64,000 bases of DNA from Thalassospira marina (GTDB lineage: Bacteria > Pseudomonadota > Alphaproteobacteria > Rhodospirillales > Thalassospiraceae). Positions 41,760-50,394 of the stretch are shown piece by piece. The translations under genes and the position numbers were made by a program. The stretch is taken from the NCBI RefSeq assembly GCF_002844375.1, contig NZ_CP024199.1, positions 880,001-944,000 of the forward strand, written 5' to 3'. Position 1 is the stretch's first letter. The number at the start of each line of letters is the position of its first letter. The notes beneath the pieces were generated by a model. It was not told where the DNA came from. It did not search any database and saw only the letters and a program-made list of their open reading frames with translations.

Positions 41760-43364
41760 CTAAATGCGAATATCAACAAGGCCGTTGGAATTGATGCCGT
41801 ATCCGACAGCAACATGCTGGGCGAGTTCGGCACCGCTGATAATGTCACCCTCATTGGGACGGGATGTTCCATTCCGGCCGGAATTCCCGGCCTGCTGGTT
41901 CTGGTTTTGCCCCTGGCCACCTTCCTGGCGGTGCTCAAAGGTGAAACTTTGTGAATCAGCGCTTAATCCCGCATCGCGAAGGGCCTGCTGCAGGCCTTTG
42001 ACATCCTGGCGCAGCATATCAAGGGTCTGGCGGTTATCGGCCTGCACCACGGTCTGGACATGTCCGTCATGGTGAATTTCAAGTTTCACATCGACCCGGC
42101 CCAGATGTTCGGGGCGCAATTGAACCGAAATACGGTCCACGCCATCGCTGGCGGCATTTTTAATATGTACGGCCACTTGTTGCTGCACCGTTTCGGCGGT
42201 CGCGGCCCCTTTGCCCGCCTGTGCGCTGGCAGCCTGTGCCGTTACCGTGGCTGTTGTGGTGCTGGCTACATTTTGCCCGGGCAGGCCGGTGACTGCGCTA
42301 TTGGCGCTGGCCCCGTCAATCGCGCCAACACCGGCATTGGCCGTGGTCTGGCTGCTGCTGGCGGCCGGGGTGGCACCCTGCGGCGTTGCGGCCGATTGCA
42401 AGGCGGCAAGATTTGCCACATTGGTGCTGCCGGCCTGGCTGTTGGCATTGGCGGCGTTTGCCGTGTTGTTATTGCCATTCTGGCTGTTATTGCCGGTATT
42501 GGCGTTTGCATCCGGTTTGGCGGCACCCTGCTGTTTCAGGGCGGCTTCAAACCCGGTTTTGGCATCGTTTCCGGTGCCATCTGCTGTTGCGTCACTTTCC
42601 ATACCGGCCATTGCCGCGGCCTGCATGGTTTTGGCGGCACTGCCATCGCCCTGCACGGCACCATTTGCCGCGCCCGATTGCGAAAGGGCGGTCGAATTCA
42701 GCAGGGCATCCTTTGATGACCCGTCACCGCCCTGCATGTTTTCGGCCTGTGCGCCCATCCCGGTGGGGACGCCAATGACGGTCTGGCTGGCAATAACAGG
42801 CTGCGTTGCTGCGGCAATGGCTTCGGCAACGGTTTGATCGCCCGTTGCTTCGGCCTGATCGGGGGTGGTGCCGGCGTTGGCAGGTTTGCTCGTGTCCGCC
42901 AGTTTTTCGTCGTCGCCGGCACCTTGGGTGTCTTTTGGGTTGCCCGTGTCTTTATCGGCAGTTTCCTGCGCGGGCTTGTCGTCTGCCACGGCATCCTTTT
43001 TGTCATCAGGGCGTTCGGCTGATTTCGGCTTGTCTTTGTGGCCGATATCATCCTTGCGGGAATCATCGGCTTTGTGAACCGGTTCGTCGTCCCGGCGATC
43101 ATTGCGCGCAGATGCGTCTCGGTCATCGCGTGCGGCAGTATTTACCGGCGACCGGTCATCCCGATTGCTGCGGTTGTCGCGCAATGCGGTGTCCTCGGCG
43201 GCATTATTTGCCGGTCGGTTCTGCGTCCGGGCAGTATTCTCTGCCCGTTCAGCATGAACCTTGTCCATGATGTCGGCAAAGGCCACACTGCTGCTGGCAG
43301 GCTGGTTCTGCGCAGGCACCGATATGGTAGGCGTACTGATTTTATCGATCGCAGAGCTGTGCAT
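41760..43364 (-). CDS. fliK: Flagellar hook-length control protein FliK
   Basis: A 534-residue secreted ruler. The first about 140 residues are Asp/Arg/Asn rich, the middle about 230 residues are Ala/Gly/Thr/Asn low complexity, and the C-terminal Flg_hook domain is clear (ISVQLRPEHLGRVDVKLEI, then LRQDVKGLQQALRDAGL). It measures the hook and switches export specificity. I start at MHSSAI, with AAGGGA 8 bases upstream. It heads the hook operon behind a near-consensus sigma-54 element. Confidence 0.92.
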   Translation of the reverse strand: MHSSAIDKISTPTISVPAQNQPASSSVAFADIMDKVHAERAENTARTQNRPANNAAEDTALRDNRSNRDDRSPVNTAARDDRDASARNDRRDDEPVHKADDSRKDDIGHKDKPKSAERPDDKKDAVADDKPAQETADKDTGNPKDTQGAGDDEKLADTSKPANAGTTPDQAEATGDQTVAEAIAAATQPVIASQTVIGVPTGMGAQAENMQGGDGSSKDALLNSTALSQSGAANGAVQGDGSAAKTMQAAAMAGMESDATADGTGNDAKTGFEAALKQQGAAKPDANANTGNNSQNGNNNTANAANANSQAGSTNVANLAALQSAATPQGATPAASSSQTTANAGVGAIDGASANSAVTGLPGQNVASTTTATVTAQAASAQAGKGAATAETVQQQVAVHIKNAASDGVDRISVQLRPEHLGRVDVKLEIHHDGHVQTVVQADNRQTLDMLRQDVKGLQQALRDAGLSADSQSFTFEHRQEGGQGQNQNQQAGNSGRNGTSRPNEGDIISGAELAQHVAVGYGINSNGLVDIRI

Positions 43365-43397
43365 GACACGGTCCCTTTTGTAAGTCTGCGATAGATA

Positions 43398-43414
43398 ATG
43401 CAAACAGCGGGCCA
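43398..43414 (-). promoter_or_regulatory. Sigma-54 promoter of fliK-flgD-flgE
   Basis: On the minus strand TGGCCCGCTGTTTGCAT: GG-N10-GC spacing, one mismatch from TGGCACG-N4-TTGCAT. The predicted start near 43388 is about 24 bases before the fliK ATG. Likely FlbD-activated. Confidence 0.75.
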
Positions 43415-43594
43415 GTTTTCATGTTTACGAAATATTAATGCCGATCAACGCTTTAACGCGGGGCAGGCGCCATCAGGCATTTTTTGCCGGTCTGTCTATA
43501 TCCGCGATTTTGGCAGGTCTTTACCGGGGTGCATTGGCGACGGCAAAAATGAACCAGTATAAATGGGTGGATTTTTACCGATATTGCCGGGGTA

Positions 43595-43759
43595 TTATGC
43601 CAAATCGCCAGTAGGTGAGGGCGCCAGTGCATTGACGCTTTCACCTTCCTCATTCTCGTCAGGCTTGGCCTCGTCTTTATTCTGAATGCTTTGTTCCTGG
43701 AGTTTCTCTGACTGAGCGGGAAAGACCCTGCTAATGGGCGCGAACTGAAAAAAACGCAT
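43595..43759 (-). CDS. Small unrecognised ORF between fliS and fliK
   Basis: A 54-codon ORF read on the minus strand, too short for most gene callers. It begins MRFFQFAPI, becomes highly charged (KDEAKPDENEEGE) and ends PSPTGDLA. A GGTGAG sequence 7 bases before the ATG is an acceptable ribosome-binding site, and codon use looks ordinary for the region. It sits about 340 bases after fliS on the same strand, beyond the fliS terminator, and has no promoter I can name. It could be a small late flagellar or regulatory protein, or chance. Function unknown. Confidence 0.45.
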   Translation of the reverse strand: MRFFQFAPISRVFPAQSEKLQEQSIQNKDEAKPDENEEGESVNALAPSPTGDLA

Positions 43760-44016
43760 CCCCCATCTCACCAACCAAACCTGGGCTTATCAAAGACCGG
43801 TCAATATTGGATCGGAACTTGCCGGGATGGGAATGTTTTCGCAAAGCATGGCGCCGCCTATCTTGTCTGTGCAGCCTTTGCCTGTCGGGCAACTGCGATA
43901 GCGATATTTGAACAGGTATTGCCTGCCGGGGATTCTGACCGAGAATGCCCACTTTTGTAAGCAGATAAGTGAGAAGGCGCAGGTAACAGTGCATATTGTT
44001 TGTTCCGCGCAAAATA

Positions 44017-44045
44017 AAACGCCCCGGATTGCAATCGGGGCGTTT
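44017..44045. terminator. Terminator after fliS
   Basis: Stem AAACGCCCCG / CGGGGCGTTT with a 9-base loop; T-rich arm on the minus strand (TTTTATTTT) after the fliS stop. The rest of 43760-44096 shows no feature. Confidence 0.85.
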
Positions 44046-44096
44046 GGCATTCTGATTGGTGGGCCTGACGATGATATCGCACGTCTGGCCGAAAGA

Positions 44097-44645
44097 TCAG
44101 GCCGAGATCGAAATACCGGACGGGCGCGGCGGCTGTTTCGGTTCGTCTTCCGATGCCGACGAACGGGGTGCGCCTTCGCTTTGTTCCGATGTCGGTGCAG
44201 CCGCAGCCTGAGAAAGGTCCTGCTGTTCCAGATTGCCATCTTTGGCACCCTGAACGGCCTGGCGCAGTTCATCCGTGCTCCGGCGTGCAAGAATTGCCCA
44301 GGAATCCCGCATCGGGGTCAGAAGGCCGATCACATCCTGTGCTGCTTGCGCATCGTTGTTGCGGTCAACCTTCATCAGGTGGACCATCGAAAAACGGTAA
44401 ATTTCCTGCAGGTTACGGGCAATTTCGCCACCCTGTTCAAGGTCAAGCGTCCCTGACAGATGGGCGATAATCTCCATCGCGCGGCCATTTGCATTACAGC
44501 GGGCCTCAATATCATTTGCTTCAATCGCCTTGATGGCTTCCTGAAGCACAGATATGGCCTTGTTATACAGCATGTAAACCATTTGGGCCGGCGATGCCGT
44601 GTTGACCTGCTGGTCGCCATAGGCGCGGGCTGCGTTTGTATTCAT
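44097..44645 (-). CDS. fliS: Flagellin export chaperone FliS
   Basis: A 182-residue protein. The first about 125 residues are the four-helix FliS chaperone (RAYGDQQVNTASPAQMVYML, HLSGTLDLEQGGEIA), which holds flagellin C-terminus in the cytosol. The last about 55 residues are a Gln/Pro/Ser-rich tail that standard FliS (about 130 residues) lacks. I start at the ATG with AGGGA 7 bases upstream; a TTG at 44666 would add seven residues. Follows fliD by 53 bases. Confidence 0.92.
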   Translation of the reverse strand: MNTNAARAYGDQQVNTASPAQMVYMLYNKAISVLQEAIKAIEANDIEARCNANGRAMEIIAHLSGTLDLEQGGEIARNLQEIYRFSMVHLMKVDRNNDAQAAQDVIGLLTPMRDSWAILARRSTDELRQAVQGAKDGNLEQQDLSQAAAAPTSEQSEGAPRSSASEDEPKQPPRPSGISISA

Positions 44646-44698
44646 GCCATATTCCCTGATAGTCAAAAGACGGAGGTCGGAGAAATTAGTCCGGTCTC

Positions 44699-46495
44699 TT
44701 AGTTATCGCTTTTCCCTGCCGCCATCAACTCATCGAGCGAGTTCTGAACGGTTTTTATCTGGGCGAGCGCTTTCTCCAAATTGATGAACTTGTTGAGCGA
44801 TACTTCACGCTCGCTCGCTATTCTAGCATCAATACGATCTATCTTTTCTTGATAACTGGTGTTCTGAGTTTCGACGGCATCAATTTCTTGCGGCAGGCTA
44901 CCATTCTCGCTGTTCAACATGTCTTGCATAGCAAACTGTAAGCGAGCCCCTAATCCAACCGAAGTGTTTATGGTTGCAGTTTCGGTTGCGCCATCTGCAC
45001 CACTATAGAATAACCTTAGCCCATCGGCCGTTGAGATGCTGTTGCCGCTAATGGTGGCATCTTTTGTTTCGCCGTTTAAAGTATAGGTTGCGCTGGTGAT
45101 CGTACCACTAGCATCTTTGGTGACTGAAAATTGATAACTTCCTGCACCGGTGTTTCCGGTGAAGCCAGTCATATTGAACGATGGATTGTCACTGACGGCA
45201 TTAAAGTTAAATAGTTCGGCAACTTCGTCTGCGTTGTTAATGAGCATGTCATTAAGCTTTGTTTCGTCAATTTCCAATGTCCCAGCACTGTATCTCGTAT
45301 CATCGCTTCCTCCTGCTGGTGTTGCAGAAGTTAGTGAGATGCCTATTTGCGCTAAAACGGAAAGATCAGAACTTTGGGATGTACTGCGAAAAGGGGTAGA
45401 TCCTACAATCTGTTGTAAACTGGTTTCAATCGATTTGACCGCTGAATTCCCCAGCAAAACAGAGCCTTCAGCGGCTTCATTCGTCTGTGGGTCAACATAG
45501 GTTTTTTCGTTGATATAGGACTTGACGGCATTGTAGGCATCTACAAACCCAATTATGGCATTTTTCGCTGCACTTAAATCTTGTTCAACCTCAACATTGA
45601 TTTTCATACCTGGCTCAGCGTCGTAGAGACTAATCGACAGGCCATCGACAAGGTCGTCAATATCGTTCGAGGAACGTGTAATTGATACGCCATCCATGGT
45701 GAATTGCGCATCATTTCCCGGATCAATTTCCTGGGCAGCGTTAAGCTGAGTGCCACCAGCGCCATCATCAACCAGAATACCCAAATTTTGCAGGACATTG
45801 CCCGTGTCATCGGACAGGGATATACGGTTGGTAGAGCCTTCTTCTGTTGACGTCAGAATAATGGTTGATTGACCATCGGCAACCTTCACCACCGATGCCT
45901 GAACGCCTGATGTGCTGGTTGTTGAATTGATTTTATCGCGGATATCTTTAAGAGAATCTGTTCCCGTAACTTCGATTTGGATGCTGCCTTTGGCAGTACC
46001 AACTGTAAAAGTACCGGTACCGATTGCCGTGCCACTGCCATTGGTTGCAGTGCTTAGATCGTCATCCGGGTTAACATTGACGGTTTCTGCACCGATCTTG
46101 TGTTTCGAGGCAATCTGCGAAATTTCAAACTTATAGCTGCCTGTAGCTGCGTTATTATTTGCGCTAACTGACATCAGGTTAGCGGCATTACCATCCGCAG
46201 AAGAAGTGAAAACCTGTTTCGAGGCAAAGGTGTTTTTCGATTTGTCAAAGCTGGCCGCACCATAAAGGTTGGAAATAGAGCTTTGTAAATCTTTGACCAA
46301 ATCTTGGAGTTCTCGAAGTGAAGTCAGTTTTTCGTCGTTGGAATCAATGCGTTTTTGGAGGTTGTCAGCCGGGATGCGGCGTGCCTTCATCATCTGGTCA
46401 ACAACATCGACAAAATCGATATTAGAACTCAGCCCCGAAAACTGAATTCGACCGTTATCGCCAACATAGACGTTATTTAAATTGACGCCGCTCAT
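44699..46495 (-). CDS. fliD: Flagellar filament cap protein FliD
   Basis: A 598-residue cap protein. The N-terminal helix (DFVDVVDQMMKARRIPADNL) and C-terminal coiled coil (RIASEREVSLNKFINLEKAL) are FliD core parts; the middle is Thr/Ser/Asn-rich surface domain. Base composition is visibly more AT-rich than the hook and basal-body genes next to it. It is followed by fliS and preceded by a sigma-54-type element, separate from fliC-flaG. Confidence 0.94.
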   Translation of the reverse strand: MSGVNLNNVYVGDNGRIQFSGLSSNIDFVDVVDQMMKARRIPADNLQKRIDSNDEKLTSLRELQDLVKDLQSSISNLYGAASFDKSKNTFASKQVFTSSADGNAANLMSVSANNNAATGSYKFEISQIASKHKIGAETVNVNPDDDLSTATNGSGTAIGTGTFTVGTAKGSIQIEVTGTDSLKDIRDKINSTTSTSGVQASVVKVADGQSTIILTSTEEGSTNRISLSDDTGNVLQNLGILVDDGAGGTQLNAAQEIDPGNDAQFTMDGVSITRSSNDIDDLVDGLSISLYDAEPGMKINVEVEQDLSAAKNAIIGFVDAYNAVKSYINEKTYVDPQTNEAAEGSVLLGNSAVKSIETSLQQIVGSTPFRSTSQSSDLSVLAQIGISLTSATPAGGSDDTRYSAGTLEIDETKLNDMLINNADEVAELFNFNAVSDNPSFNMTGFTGNTGAGSYQFSVTKDASGTITSATYTLNGETKDATISGNSISTADGLRLFYSGADGATETATINTSVGLGARLQFAMQDMLNSENGSLPQEIDAVETQNTSYQEKIDRIDARIASEREVSLNKFINLEKALAQIKTVQNSLDELMAAGKSDN

Positions 46496-46560
46496 GATGC
46501 GTCTCCCGGTAACAGAATACTGGGCAAAATCTGCCCAAAACGATTATGCGCTGAAACCTA

Positions 46561-46576
46561 CGCAAATACCATGCCT
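46561..46576 (-). promoter_or_regulatory. Candidate sigma-54 promoter of fliD
   Basis: On the minus strand AGGCATGGTATTTGCG: exact GG-N10-GC spacing with a perfect TTGC -12; the -24 differs at two bases. The predicted start is about 50 bases before the fliD ATG. Confidence 0.5.
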
Positions 46577-46599
46577 GTACTGCGTTTATTTAACAGTTT

Positions 46600-47001
46600 T
46601 CAGGCTTCTTCGTTTACAAAGGTACCGAGGTAATCACGAATTTGGGAGAAGAGGTTTTGAAGTTCCTTGGAGGGAATTTCCCTCAGGATTTCTCCGTTTG
46701 AACGATCAGTTACCTTTGCAACAACACGTCCGGTATCACGGTTGAAATTGAGTTCAATCCGATAATTGTCTAGCGGGCGGTCGGGAAGATCAAGGTCGGC
46801 AAATGCCTGCTTTAGCTGATCGGTTGCATCAATCGGAGCAATATCCCCAGATGCCTGATATCTTGATACCGGTGTACTGGCAGAAGAGGAATTCGTCTGT
46901 ACGGATGTCAACCCATTGGTTGAACCACCTGCAGGAACGCCGGAGACATTGCTGCCCGAAGCGGGCGTATGATGCGACGATAAAGCCTGGGTGATATCCA
47001 T
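46600..47001 (-). CDS. flaG: FlaG family protein
   Basis: A 133-residue protein with a disordered Ser/Thr/Gly N-terminal half and the C-terminal FlaG domain, DNYRIELNFNRDTGRVVAKV followed by NGEILREIPSKE. FlaG proteins influence filament length in other genera, but the mechanism is unclear. It lies between fliC (87 bases, with a terminator) and fliD. Composition is like that of fliC and fliD. Confidence 0.9.
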   Translation of the reverse strand: MDITQALSSHHTPASGSNVSGVPAGGSTNGLTSVQTNSSSASTPVSRYQASGDIAPIDATDQLKQAFADLDLPDRPLDNYRIELNFNRDTGRVVAKVTDRSNGEILREIPSKELQNLFSQIRDYLGTFVNEEA

Positions 47002-47040
47002 TTGGGCCTCCTATGTCGAATATCTCGACAAAGGATAATC

Positions 47041-47071
47041 CGTAGAAAGAACGGGGGACAAGCCCCCGTTC
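47041..47071 (-). terminator. Intrinsic terminator after fliC
   Basis: A perfect 9-bp stem GAACGGGGG / CCCCCGTTC with a 5-base loop; the minus strand continues TTTCTACGG. flaG downstream is probably reached by read-through or its own promoter. Confidence 0.8.
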
Positions 47072-47088
47072 TCGTACGAATATCCGGA

Positions 47089-48327
47089 TTACTGCAGCAG
47101 ACGCAGCAGGTTCTGCGGCATCTGGTTGGCCTGTGCCAGCATGGCAACACCAGACTGGACAAGAACCTGTTTTGAGCTGAAGCTGGTCATTTCCGCCGCA
47201 ACATCAAGATCAAGAAGAGTGGATCGAGCAGATTCGTTGTTTTCGATTGATGAAGCAAGGTTTTGCGATGCAAAATCCAGACGGTTCTGTCCAACGCCAA
47301 CTGCCGAGCGAGCTGTCTGAAGCTGATCAATTGCGTCCGAAACAACATCAATGGCGGCACTTGCTGCACCGGCCGTGTTAAAGTCGGTGATGTCAGTCAG
47401 ATTATTGCCTGTTCCTGAGCCCAGAGTTTGTGAGTTCACCACAGTCAGGTCAAAGGTCAAATCGTCCTGGGCAGGATTGTTTCCAGAGCCAATTTTGAAG
47501 GTCAAGCTGGCTGCGGCACCTGTTTCTGCTGCCGTAGTCAGAGTGGATGCATCAGTAGCACTATCAAGACCAGCAGCAGCTGTCGCACCAAAGTTGGAGT
47601 TAATCTTTACATTAATGCCCAACTGGCCGAACGACAAATCTTTCGTTTGCGTGCCGGTGAGTTCTTTCGCACCACCGGTAATGTAATCGCTTACATCAAC
47701 CGATTGCGATACACCAGTAGCAACGTTGGTCAGGCTCATGACGGTGGTGGTACCGGTCGTTGCAATGTCAACGGTCACCTGATTGCCGGTAGCGATGCCT
47801 GATGCATCTGAAGCAACGTCGAAGCTGACAAAACCTGAATCTGCTCCGATATCAGCTGCAGCATTACCCGTGCCAAAAGCGGCTGGATCAAAACCCAATT
47901 TGGTCTGACCGGCTAGCAGTTGAACACCGTTAAACTTCGTGGATGAGGAAACACGATCCAGTTCGTCACGGAGGGTGCTGAATTCGTCAAAAGCGTATCC
48001 ACGCTCCACAGACGACAGGTTTTCGGAAGAACCCTGAACCGCCAGAGTTTTCATCCGGACAAGAATGTTGTCAATCGTGCTCATGCCGCCATCGGCGATC
48101 TGCAGCATCGAGTTTGCCTGGCCAATGTTAACGGTTGCCGTTTTCAGAGATTGAACTTCGGCGTTCAAACGAGAACCAATAGCCATTGATGCAGCGTCGT
48201 CACGCGCAGACACAACACGGGTACCCGAAGACAGTTTGGCGAGCGAACGGGTCGCCATGTCATCGGAAGCCTGCAGGTTACGGTGTGCAACGTTGGCGGC
48301 GTAGTTGGAAATAATATTCAAAGCCAT
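47089..48327 (-). CDS. fliC: Flagellin
   Basis: A 412-residue flagellin. The conserved N-terminal D0/D1 region has RNLQASDDMATRSLAKLSSGTRV and RLNAEVQSLKTATVNIGQAN. The C-terminal D1/D0 has RSAVGVGQNRLDFASQNL and ends MPQNLLRLLQ. The middle D2/D3 part (about 160-320) is Thr/Ala rich and variable. It is the only flagellin gene in the window and is transcribed on its own, with a strong terminator and a structured leader. Ribosome-binding site AGGAG, 9 bases upstream. Confidence 0.96.
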   Translation of the reverse strand: MALNIISNYAANVAHRNLQASDDMATRSLAKLSSGTRVVSARDDAASMAIGSRLNAEVQSLKTATVNIGQANSMLQIADGGMSTIDNILVRMKTLAVQGSSENLSSVERGYAFDEFSTLRDELDRVSSSTKFNGVQLLAGQTKLGFDPAAFGTGNAAADIGADSGFVSFDVASDASGIATGNQVTVDIATTGTTTVMSLTNVATGVSQSVDVSDYITGGAKELTGTQTKDLSFGQLGINVKINSNFGATAAAGLDSATDASTLTTAAETGAAASLTFKIGSGNNPAQDDLTFDLTVVNSQTLGSGTGNNLTDITDFNTAGAASAAIDVVSDAIDQLQTARSAVGVGQNRLDFASQNLASSIENNESARSTLLDLDVAAEMTSFSSKQVLVQSGVAMLAQANQMPQNLLRLLQ

Positions 48328-48353
48328 AGTGATATACTCCTACATGGATCACT
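48328..48353 (-). promoter_or_regulatory. Hairpin presenting the fliC ribosome-binding site
   Basis: In the fliC mRNA, AGTGAT and ATCACT pair around a 14-base loop that contains AGGAG, with the stem ending at the start codon. A loop-exposed GGA is the type of target bound by CsrA. Two more stems lie upstream: ATTGGC/GCCAAT (48359-48378 region) and CCGGC/GCCGG. Confidence 0.5.
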
Positions 48354-48525
48354 TGCAATTGGCGATCTTGCCAATCAAACCCGGCGTTCTTGCCGGATGG
48401 CACCGAGATCTTCTTGATCAGGGGATGCCGATTCGATAGTCAAAATATACCCAACTGCGGAGATAGAGTCTACAGTTTTTTGAAATCCCGAATTACCTAA
48501 TGATAATAACGGACTTCAGGTTTTC

Positions 48526-48556
48526 TTCGCCAGCAACGTGCGGTCTATCTGGCGAA
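48526..48556. repeat. Inverted repeat between fliW and fliC
   Basis: Perfect 8-bp arms TTCGCCAG and CTGGCGAA separated by 15 bases, after the fliW stop. No T-run follows, so it is at best a weak terminator. The remaining 48354-48609 sequence is AT-rich leader or promoter region without a gene. Confidence 0.5.
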
Positions 48557-48609
48557 AAATGCAGTCCGCGAAGCGAAAATGATTCCCCGCTTTGCGTCTT
48601 GAAGCAAGC

Positions 48610-49080
48610 TCAGAGGTCGTGCTGAACAGGATATTTGTCATGCGGCATGATATGCTGCCAGCCGATCTGGCGACTTGTATTTATGATCACCGGTGCCTGA
48701 AGGTTGACCGACATGGTATAGCCCTGGTCATTGCCGGTTGGACGCACGGTCACGATCAGAAGGATCGCTAGGTCCTCTTCTGGTATGGCAAGGCTTTGCG
48801 CGGCGCGTTCAATATCTGCGGCATCATAAATCCCGCTTTCGGGATTGTAAGGTGCGATTATGAAGGATAGGTCGGCGTCCGTCAGGCTTTGATAAAGTTT
48901 GAACTGGTCCAGGCTTTTGCCCGGAATATTGGCCAGACCAAAAACATGCTGGTCGGTAAAGCCCAGCAGGCCGACCGGCATATAAATCGCCTTGTCCCAG
49001 ATAAATTCGATGTCACCAAACCGGGTTTCAACAAGAATCGATTTGGGTACGCTGGCTTCATCAATTGGCTGATTGGTCAT
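48610..49080 (-). CDS. fliW: Flagellar assembly factor FliW
   Basis: A 156-residue FliW. Family pieces are the LVETRFGDIEF start, FIWDKAIYMPVGLLGF, FKLYQSL and the LIVTVRPTG segment. In other bacteria FliW binds flagellin and sequesters CsrA, which otherwise blocks flagellin translation. It is last in the flgI-flgJ-flgN-flgK-flgL group and upstream of fliC. No csrA gene is adjacent. I start at MTNQP; the longer form has no ribosome-binding site. Confidence 0.92.
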   Translation of the reverse strand: MTNQPIDEASVPKSILVETRFGDIEFIWDKAIYMPVGLLGFTDQHVFGLANIPGKSLDQFKLYQSLTDADLSFIIAPYNPESGIYDAADIERAAQSLAIPEEDLAILLIVTVRPTGNDQGYTMSVNLQAPVIINTSRQIGWQHIMPHDKYPVQHDL

Positions 49081-49177
49081 TTCCTGTGGTCTTTCCCCAA
49101 TGTAACACCCTGGACATGTGATGTCTGATGGCAGCATCGTCAAGTTTGGGTGTTTTTTCCATGTTTTATATCAAGGT

Positions 49178-50368
49178 TTAACGTAGATAATTTACCAGTG
49201 AGTTTTCGGAAGACTTGGAGATCGTCAGGAAACTGGCCTGAAGGGCCGTATTGTATTGCTCAAGCTCTGCCAGGGTCAAAGGAACATCGACATTTTCGAT
49301 GTCAGAAATCGCATTGTTGGCGAAGACTGCGAAATCTTGATGCTGTGTTTCAATAGTCTCGACGTTTTTGACGTCGATCCCGATTTTCGATGTCACGTTG
49401 GGAAGGTTTTCAATTGCAAAATTGATGTGACCTAGTGCCATCTTTAGCGAGTCTTCATCTGTTGTGGTCGAGACGATTCTCAAGCTGGCAATCAGGCTGG
49501 CGAATGCCGGGTCATCGGCACGTACCCCATAATTGACGGAATATTCTTCGTCCACACGGGCCGCAAGTCGTTTCTGGTCGCCCTGATAATAGCCTGTTTC
49601 AGCGCTAAGTGCTGGATTGTGTGACAAGCCATCGAGCAGATTGCCGCCTCCGGTTTCTGCGATCGACATAGCGTTGCCAGAAAAGTCCTCAATCACCAGT
49701 CGATAGTTATTCGAGTCAGGATCCTGTCGCACTGTTGCAATGGCCGGTGGCGGCGAAAGCTGGTTGATCTGGTTTGCAAGATCTTTGATGGTGTCGGTCG
49801 GCGAATATGTCACCGTTTGTCCATTAATGTCGAGGCTGCCTGCGGTTGAGACCCCCAGTGAATCGAGTGTCGCAGTGTCAGAACCAGTAAATTTGGCAAA
49901 GTAAGTATCTGGAACGGGCGTATTGTCAAAACTGACAGGAGCGGTGTCAGTCGTCGCTCCGCCAAACAAAAATCGACCATCAAGTGTGGAATTTAGCAGA
50001 GATTGCACCTGATTAAGGGCCTGGCGGGCCTCTTCATCAATATTGAGGTCGTCAGCCTGAGAGTTGCTCAGCCCTTGCAGCAGCAGTGTTTTCATACGTG
50101 TGGCAATATCAGACATGGAGTCGGTCGCCGACTCCATATTCTGCAGACGCAGTTTTACCTGGGTGATATTGTTCAGATATTGGTCATTGCGCGTCAATGA
50201 GCCTTCAAGGTTCAAAAGCTGTTGCGCATCATTGGCAATACCTGAATAGCTGCGCGACTTGTACCCGCTGGCAGCCTGATTGCTCAGTTCCGTGTATTTG
50301 GATGCATTGCTCAGCGCCAGATTGCTAAGCAATGTGTGACTGGTAAAGGTTGCGACCCGGGTTACCAT
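49178..50368 (-). CDS. flgL: Hook-filament junction protein FlgL (HAP3)
   Basis: A 396-residue flagellin-like junction protein. N-terminal helix SKYTELSNQAASGYKSRSYS and C-terminal VPLTLAELEQYNTALQASFL are the conserved coiled ends. The middle carries Thr/Asp-rich surface domain. Composition is slightly more AT-rich than flgK. It lies 26 bases after flgK and before fliW, all in the flgI-led run. Confidence 0.92.
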   Translation of the reverse strand: MVTRVATFTSHTLLSNLALSNASKYTELSNQAASGYKSRSYSGIANDAQQLLNLEGSLTRNDQYLNNITQVKLRLQNMESATDSMSDIATRMKTLLLQGLSNSQADDLNIDEEARQALNQVQSLLNSTLDGRFLFGGATTDTAPVSFDNTPVPDTYFAKFTGSDTATLDSLGVSTAGSLDINGQTVTYSPTDTIKDLANQINQLSPPPAIATVRQDPDSNNYRLVIEDFSGNAMSIAETGGGNLLDGLSHNPALSAETGYYQGDQKRLAARVDEEYSVNYGVRADDPAFASLIASLRIVSTTTDEDSLKMALGHINFAIENLPNVTSKIGIDVKNVETIETQHQDFAVFANNAISDIENVDVPLTLAELEQYNTALQASFLTISKSSENSLVNYLR

Positions 50369-50394
50369 TTTAACTCTCCATTACTCGCGGTATC

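Noticed and set aside
43790..44290. Long minus-strand frame overlapping fliS and its terminator
   Set aside because: It runs through a strong terminator hairpin and an obvious fliS frame; no domain is visible.
48573..48586. GG-N10-GC sequence upstream of fliC
   Set aside because: The -24 box is GGAATCA, and the site is about 230 bases from the fliC start; too weak to call.
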